Source: Acholoe squamosa (Eukaryota; Annelida; Polychaeta; Phyllodocida; Polynoidae). From it: a stretch of DNA of 64,000 bases. The DNA is taken from contig OX439044.1 in the NCBI GenBank assembly GCA_949317995.1, positions 31,010,733 through 31,074,732 on the forward strand, in the 5' to 3' direction. The notes under the pieces are model-generated. The model saw only the letters and a program-made list of their open reading frames with translations. It ran no database searches and had not been told where the DNA came from. Within the stretch, counting starts at the first letter, position 1; each line of letters begins with the position of its first letter. Of this stretch, positions 60,644 to 64,000 are shown piece after piece. A program made the translations under genes and the position numbers.

Positions 60644-62075
60644 ATAAATGGTGTCATATGAGACCAAGAGCACATGGTTACAACCTATCAAATTGCAGGA
60701 GTAATTAAGGTTTGAGACAGGTGTCAATTTTTTCCTGTTTTTAATTTCACAACTCGTATCCTTTGCCACATGAAGACGTACAATTCCAGATCAGATTTGG
60801 CCCCTCCCTCTAAAAAAATGTTGTTTTTCCCCCGCGAAAAGCACATGTACATGTGTATAACAAAGTTCACTCTCTATAGAGGGATGCAACAAGTATTGAT
60901 TTTCCCGCTGTCTTTCAATTCCTATGAAATAGTTCATAGCATATAAATGCTATACAGTGTAATGATAACCAGCACATAGATCATAACATTTTTTAGAAAA
61001 TCACTTTGTGCAATAAAATACATTATAGATTCAACAAGAGTTAACCCCGAACGACCCCAGCATACATAAAGGATATGTAGTGAATTAATTAATTTTGTTT
61101 ATGCAAGATAAGGATGGATCTAATCTAATCAGACCAGCAGATATGGAAGACACTGGGTCCCTGTGCGTGAGCTGCTCACGAGCAGCTGGTTGTGCCAGTA
61201 GTATATGTTACCTTTATCCGTAGGCTCGATGCCTCAAACTCTACCGGTATGTCTTTTTTTAAACCCTAATTGTATTGGTGCAGCATAGTAGTTCTACGGG
61301 TGCATGTCGAACCTGAAGCGGGTGGGGTTAGCATGCCGGGGGAAGGTAGCAATGGAGACTTCCTCAAGTAGACGGTGCTCACTACACATGGACACATTAA
61401 TATCATAGAAGAAGACTAAACAGTGTGCTGCAACTGCACAGAACTAGGCCTATCGGTGCATTTACACTAAATTAATCTTGACAACGGTCTTTTTACAAGT
61501 ATTACAACTACACTTGAAATTTTTTTTTATAATTTTAATCAAAAAAATATTTGCATGAATATTTTGATTCTGCTATGCCACAAAGGAAGGGTCTTCAACA
61601 TGTTAAAGATAGGCTAAAGATAAAGGGAACATGGGCAACGTGACTTCCTTGCTATCAGGGCTTAATGGGAGATGGGGATAGACGTGAGTAAATGGTGCCT
61701 CTCTTTGTGTACTTTGGCCGTATATACAGTAGTGGTGGTGGGGGGGGGGGGGGGGTCTGCTGGATCTTAGCCTCACGACACATTATCTGTACATACAGAC
61801 GTTGTGGACTCAACATTTATTTATGAATAACGGTGGGTCGTATGGCTGACAGAATTAGTTTGATCTGCTGCAGTCCTTGAACATACACGTTTAATCCTGC
61901 CAGTTCCCTTCTGTAGGGATTGTAAAGTGTAGTCAATGTATTTAATTATTCTGGTGAAATATCTGGAGGAATTCACTGTTAGGATACGTGTATAGTGTCC
62001 TTTGAAAAGGCGTCTCGTAAGAAAGGGGATGCATGGACATATAAAAAGATATGGTGGAAAAATTAAAACCAGGGT

Positions 62076-62229
62076 CCGGGGATGTAAGTCATACTGTATG
62101 GGAAATTCTTAAGATACACATTATATAAGTACTACATTTTTCTCCAAGAAAGAATATTTGGGTAAATATACAGGCATTTCGGAATGAGAAAATTCTGAAA
62201 TCTGGCAAAATTCTGAAAAGTTCCACCCC
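62076..62229. mobile_element. Possible hAT-like MITE abutting the LINE tail
   Basis: GGGGATGTAAGTC near 62078 resembles the end of the 52885 element, and CCACCCCTG near 62221-62229 could be the opposite end. The inverted match is poor. Confidence 0.35.
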
Positions 62230-63085
62230 TGTATTATTATCATTATTATTATTTATTGCACGGAATCGTCCCGAGGGGATGTTTTTCTGCGCACACATTT
62301 GGTACAGTACAGTTGTTCAGGGATGTGGCATGTGTGTCCTTGGTTGGTAGAACAATTCCAGTGCATATGTAAAAACATAAGGGTAACACAAAGAACACAA
62401 ATCTTACAAGTAAATGAATAAATAAATTCAAAAATATGTCAGTTCAGCGTGATCTGCAAGAAGGAGGTTATGGCTAGGTGTTCTTATTAATTTTGATTGC
62501 TGCAACGGTACTGATAAGAGACAATTATGCAGCCCAGATGGTATTACAGTTGTAGGAATTTATCTGCAGCATGTTTGAATCGTCGCCTGGTTGGTAGGCA
62601 TTGTGTTTTATGGTCTAGTGTATCCCAGAGAGTGACACCCCGATAGTAAGGTGACTTCTGGTAGAAGCTAGTATTAGCTCTCCTTTTAGCAAATTTTATT
62701 TTCCTCCCGCTGAGCTAAAGCCTCTCCATTGACAGATTTTTTCCACATGAGAATTAGTAGTTGTAACTTTCTCCTATACTCTAGCGAGTCTATTTGACAT
62801 TGTCTATGAAGCTCAATAATGCTTATTTGCCTGATGCCAACACTCAAACAGACATGCAGGGCATGGTTTTGCATACACTGAACTAGATCATATGCATGGG
62901 CACTTCCAGTGTAAAATGAGCAATACTCTATGCTCGGTAGAATCATGACCTTGTAGACACGCAGACTAATGTCCCTAGACATGCACTTTCGTAGCTTACT
63001 CAACTTATACACTTTATTGCTAAGTGATTTTTTAACTTTTGACATATGCAGGTTCAGGCTTAGGTGACTGTCCAATTCCTGTAAA
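62230..63085 (-). pseudogene. 5'-truncated non-LTR retrotransposon, reverse-transcriptase C-terminal fragment, frameshifted
   Basis: The minus-strand frame from about 63085 to 62686 reads ELDSHLSLNLHMSKVKKSL, then VYKLSKLRKCMSRDIS, then VYKVMILPSIEYCSFYTGSA. This is the thumb and post-catalytic region of LINE reverse transcriptases ('LGVxiDsxLxWxxHi', 'kxxyxLxrlr', 'iyxxxilPxieYcs'). The frame stops at 62686, but one base over it resumes through FAKRRANTSFYQKSPYYRGV to a stop near 62560. SPYYRGV-x-LW is the usual C-terminal LINE signature, so a single frameshift lies near 62700. The catalytic FxDD segment is absent, consistent with 5' truncation. The 3' end near 62262-62230 is a TCGGGAC…AATAAATAATAATAAT tail. 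The copy is dead and sits inside the leprecan intron. Confidence 0.85.
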
Positions 63086-63349
63086 AAGAAATAAAATATT
63101 ATCCTAGCTTGTGTATTTGTTTCTCTAATACACGTTTCATGATGGACAAACTGTTCTCTCTCATCTGCTCCTTTGGAGAAAGTTCTTGAATAATCATTTA
63201 ATAGATTAGTGGGGCTTCAATTAGAGTGGTAATTAGGCATTAAGTAGCCATTATTAGAGTAAACACCAACTATTTTTTGGGGTTGCTTGCCGCGTAGTGG
63301 CCGGGAGCGCAGCGACTGTAGCAACTTCATTATGTTTTCGGTTTGTCAG

Positions 63350-63407
63350 TGACGTCACCGTCACATTGTGACGCAATTTGTGACGTCATATGTCGGCCGT
63401 GACGTCA
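63350..63407. promoter_or_regulatory. Cluster of three perfect CRE-like octamers TGACGTCA
   Basis: TGACGTCA occurs at 63350-63357, 63381-63388 and 63400-63407, with further half-sites TGACG near 63369 and ACGTCA just after 63407. TGACGTCA is the established CREB/ATF binding palindrome. The cluster is about 2.9 kb upstream of the first visible exon, inside an intron. Function is inferred only; it may instead belong to a transposon. Confidence 0.45.
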
Positions 63408-64000
63408 CACGTCACCGCAGAGTGGCAACTCCTATCCGTGGTCCTTGCCACATTCTTTTTGTTAGGTACACCTGAGTTGATGTCCAATTAACTACAGATA
63501 TGTTATCTCTGAAGAAAGTGGACACTTGAATGCAAAAAGAAGGAAAATATCAGGACCCGCAAAGCCTGGCCTAACTCAAAGCAGAGAGAGGCTGTCACAG
63601 GTAACAACAACAGGTCTAGATGGAGGGTTGTAACTAGGGGTAGAGCCCCTGTTAAGATTAGCATCACCAGAAGTTAGGGGGACAGACTCTGAAGGTAGAG
63701 TTTCAAGCGTGATAAGTAGCACCTGTCCTACCATTATACATCATTCATGTATTTATACTCAAGCATCTCGGGCCGGGATCTCGGGCAGTCGTCCAACCTG
63801 TTCTCAAGCACTCCAAGCCCCACCCTCTCCACTCAAAGCGTGTACCATTTTGACAGAGTTATTTATGCACATCCGACACCATACAACAAAAAGGGAATAA
63901 AGATTGAGACACTCAGACAGCCAATGATCTGGCTGTATTCTCCAGTGTATACGTGACTGACTTCCTTTGACTAAAGCCCATGCTAAAAATACCTTGTCTA

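Larger units (their letters stand above)
60439..64000 (-). other. Intron upstream of the first visible exon (incomplete)
   Basis: This stretch contains a MITE copy next to the exon (60487-60643), a possible short hAT-like element (62076-62229), a LINE fragment (62230-63085) and a CRE-like motif cluster (63350-63407). I looked for the expected preceding exon, which should end with a NYLQxAYxK-like block at a phase-0 donor, and did not find it. Confidence 0.6.

Overview
The window is eukaryotic, intron-rich animal DNA. Nothing in it behaves like a prokaryotic operon: long open frames are absent or arise from tandem repeats, and the only convincing protein-coding sequence is three short blocks bounded by GT/AG splice sites. 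The retroposon tails (ACTC, ATCA and ACCT microsatellites behind a '...ATGGCGTTAAAC' type 3' end) and the mixture of DNA-transposon families suggest a marine invertebrate, perhaps a mollusc or other lophotrochozoan. That taxonomic guess is weak.

The gene. Three minus-strand exons (60438-60286, 32805-32634, 8173-8048) join in perfect phase (0/0, 0/1, 1/1) to encode 150 contiguous residues of the N-terminal repeat domain of a leprecan-family protein (prolyl 3-hydroxylase / CRTAP / SC65). These act in the endoplasmic reticulum on procollagen. The window holds neither end of the gene: the signal-peptide exon should lie above position 64000, and the later repeat exons and the dioxygenase domain (if there is one) below position 1. 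The two complete introns are about 27.5 kb and 24.5 kb, so over 99% of the window is intronic.

The introns, from 1 to 64000, are filled with mobile-element relics and tandem repeats. (i) A TTAA-flanked MITE family of about 250 bp, with TTAACCCTTT...AAAGGGTTAA ends, occurs about a dozen times. (ii) A SINE-like family has perfect 12-15 bp target duplications; members share a head but carry two unrelated 3' modules, and three different microsatellite units are seen as tails. (iii) Several DNA-transposon derivatives have readable ends: hAT-like (17653-18435, 40911-41076, 52885-53058, 57226-58006), Harbinger-like with TAA duplication (48563-48886), a 1.58-kb element with CAGTGAAACTTGGT ends (12126-13701), and a family with CCGTAATCTC ends (20500-20795, 28291-28527, 59410-59590). 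(iv) A 5'-truncated LINE reverse-transcriptase fragment lies at 62230-63085. (v) Large minisatellites lie at 8922-9578 (26-bp unit), 12200-12500 (75-bp), 26366-26930 (22-bp) and 29143-29270 (16-bp), and a block of about 350 bp is tandemly triplicated at 29236-30224.

Two patterns are not explained by these families: the 9-bp palindrome GAGCAGCTC/GAGCTGCTC occurs about 18 times in 64 kb, and three perfect TGACGTCA octamers lie within 58 bp at 63350-63407, upstream of the first visible exon. I found no complete novel multi-gene system; the most unusual items are the modular SINE, the palindromic MITE family and these two motif patterns.
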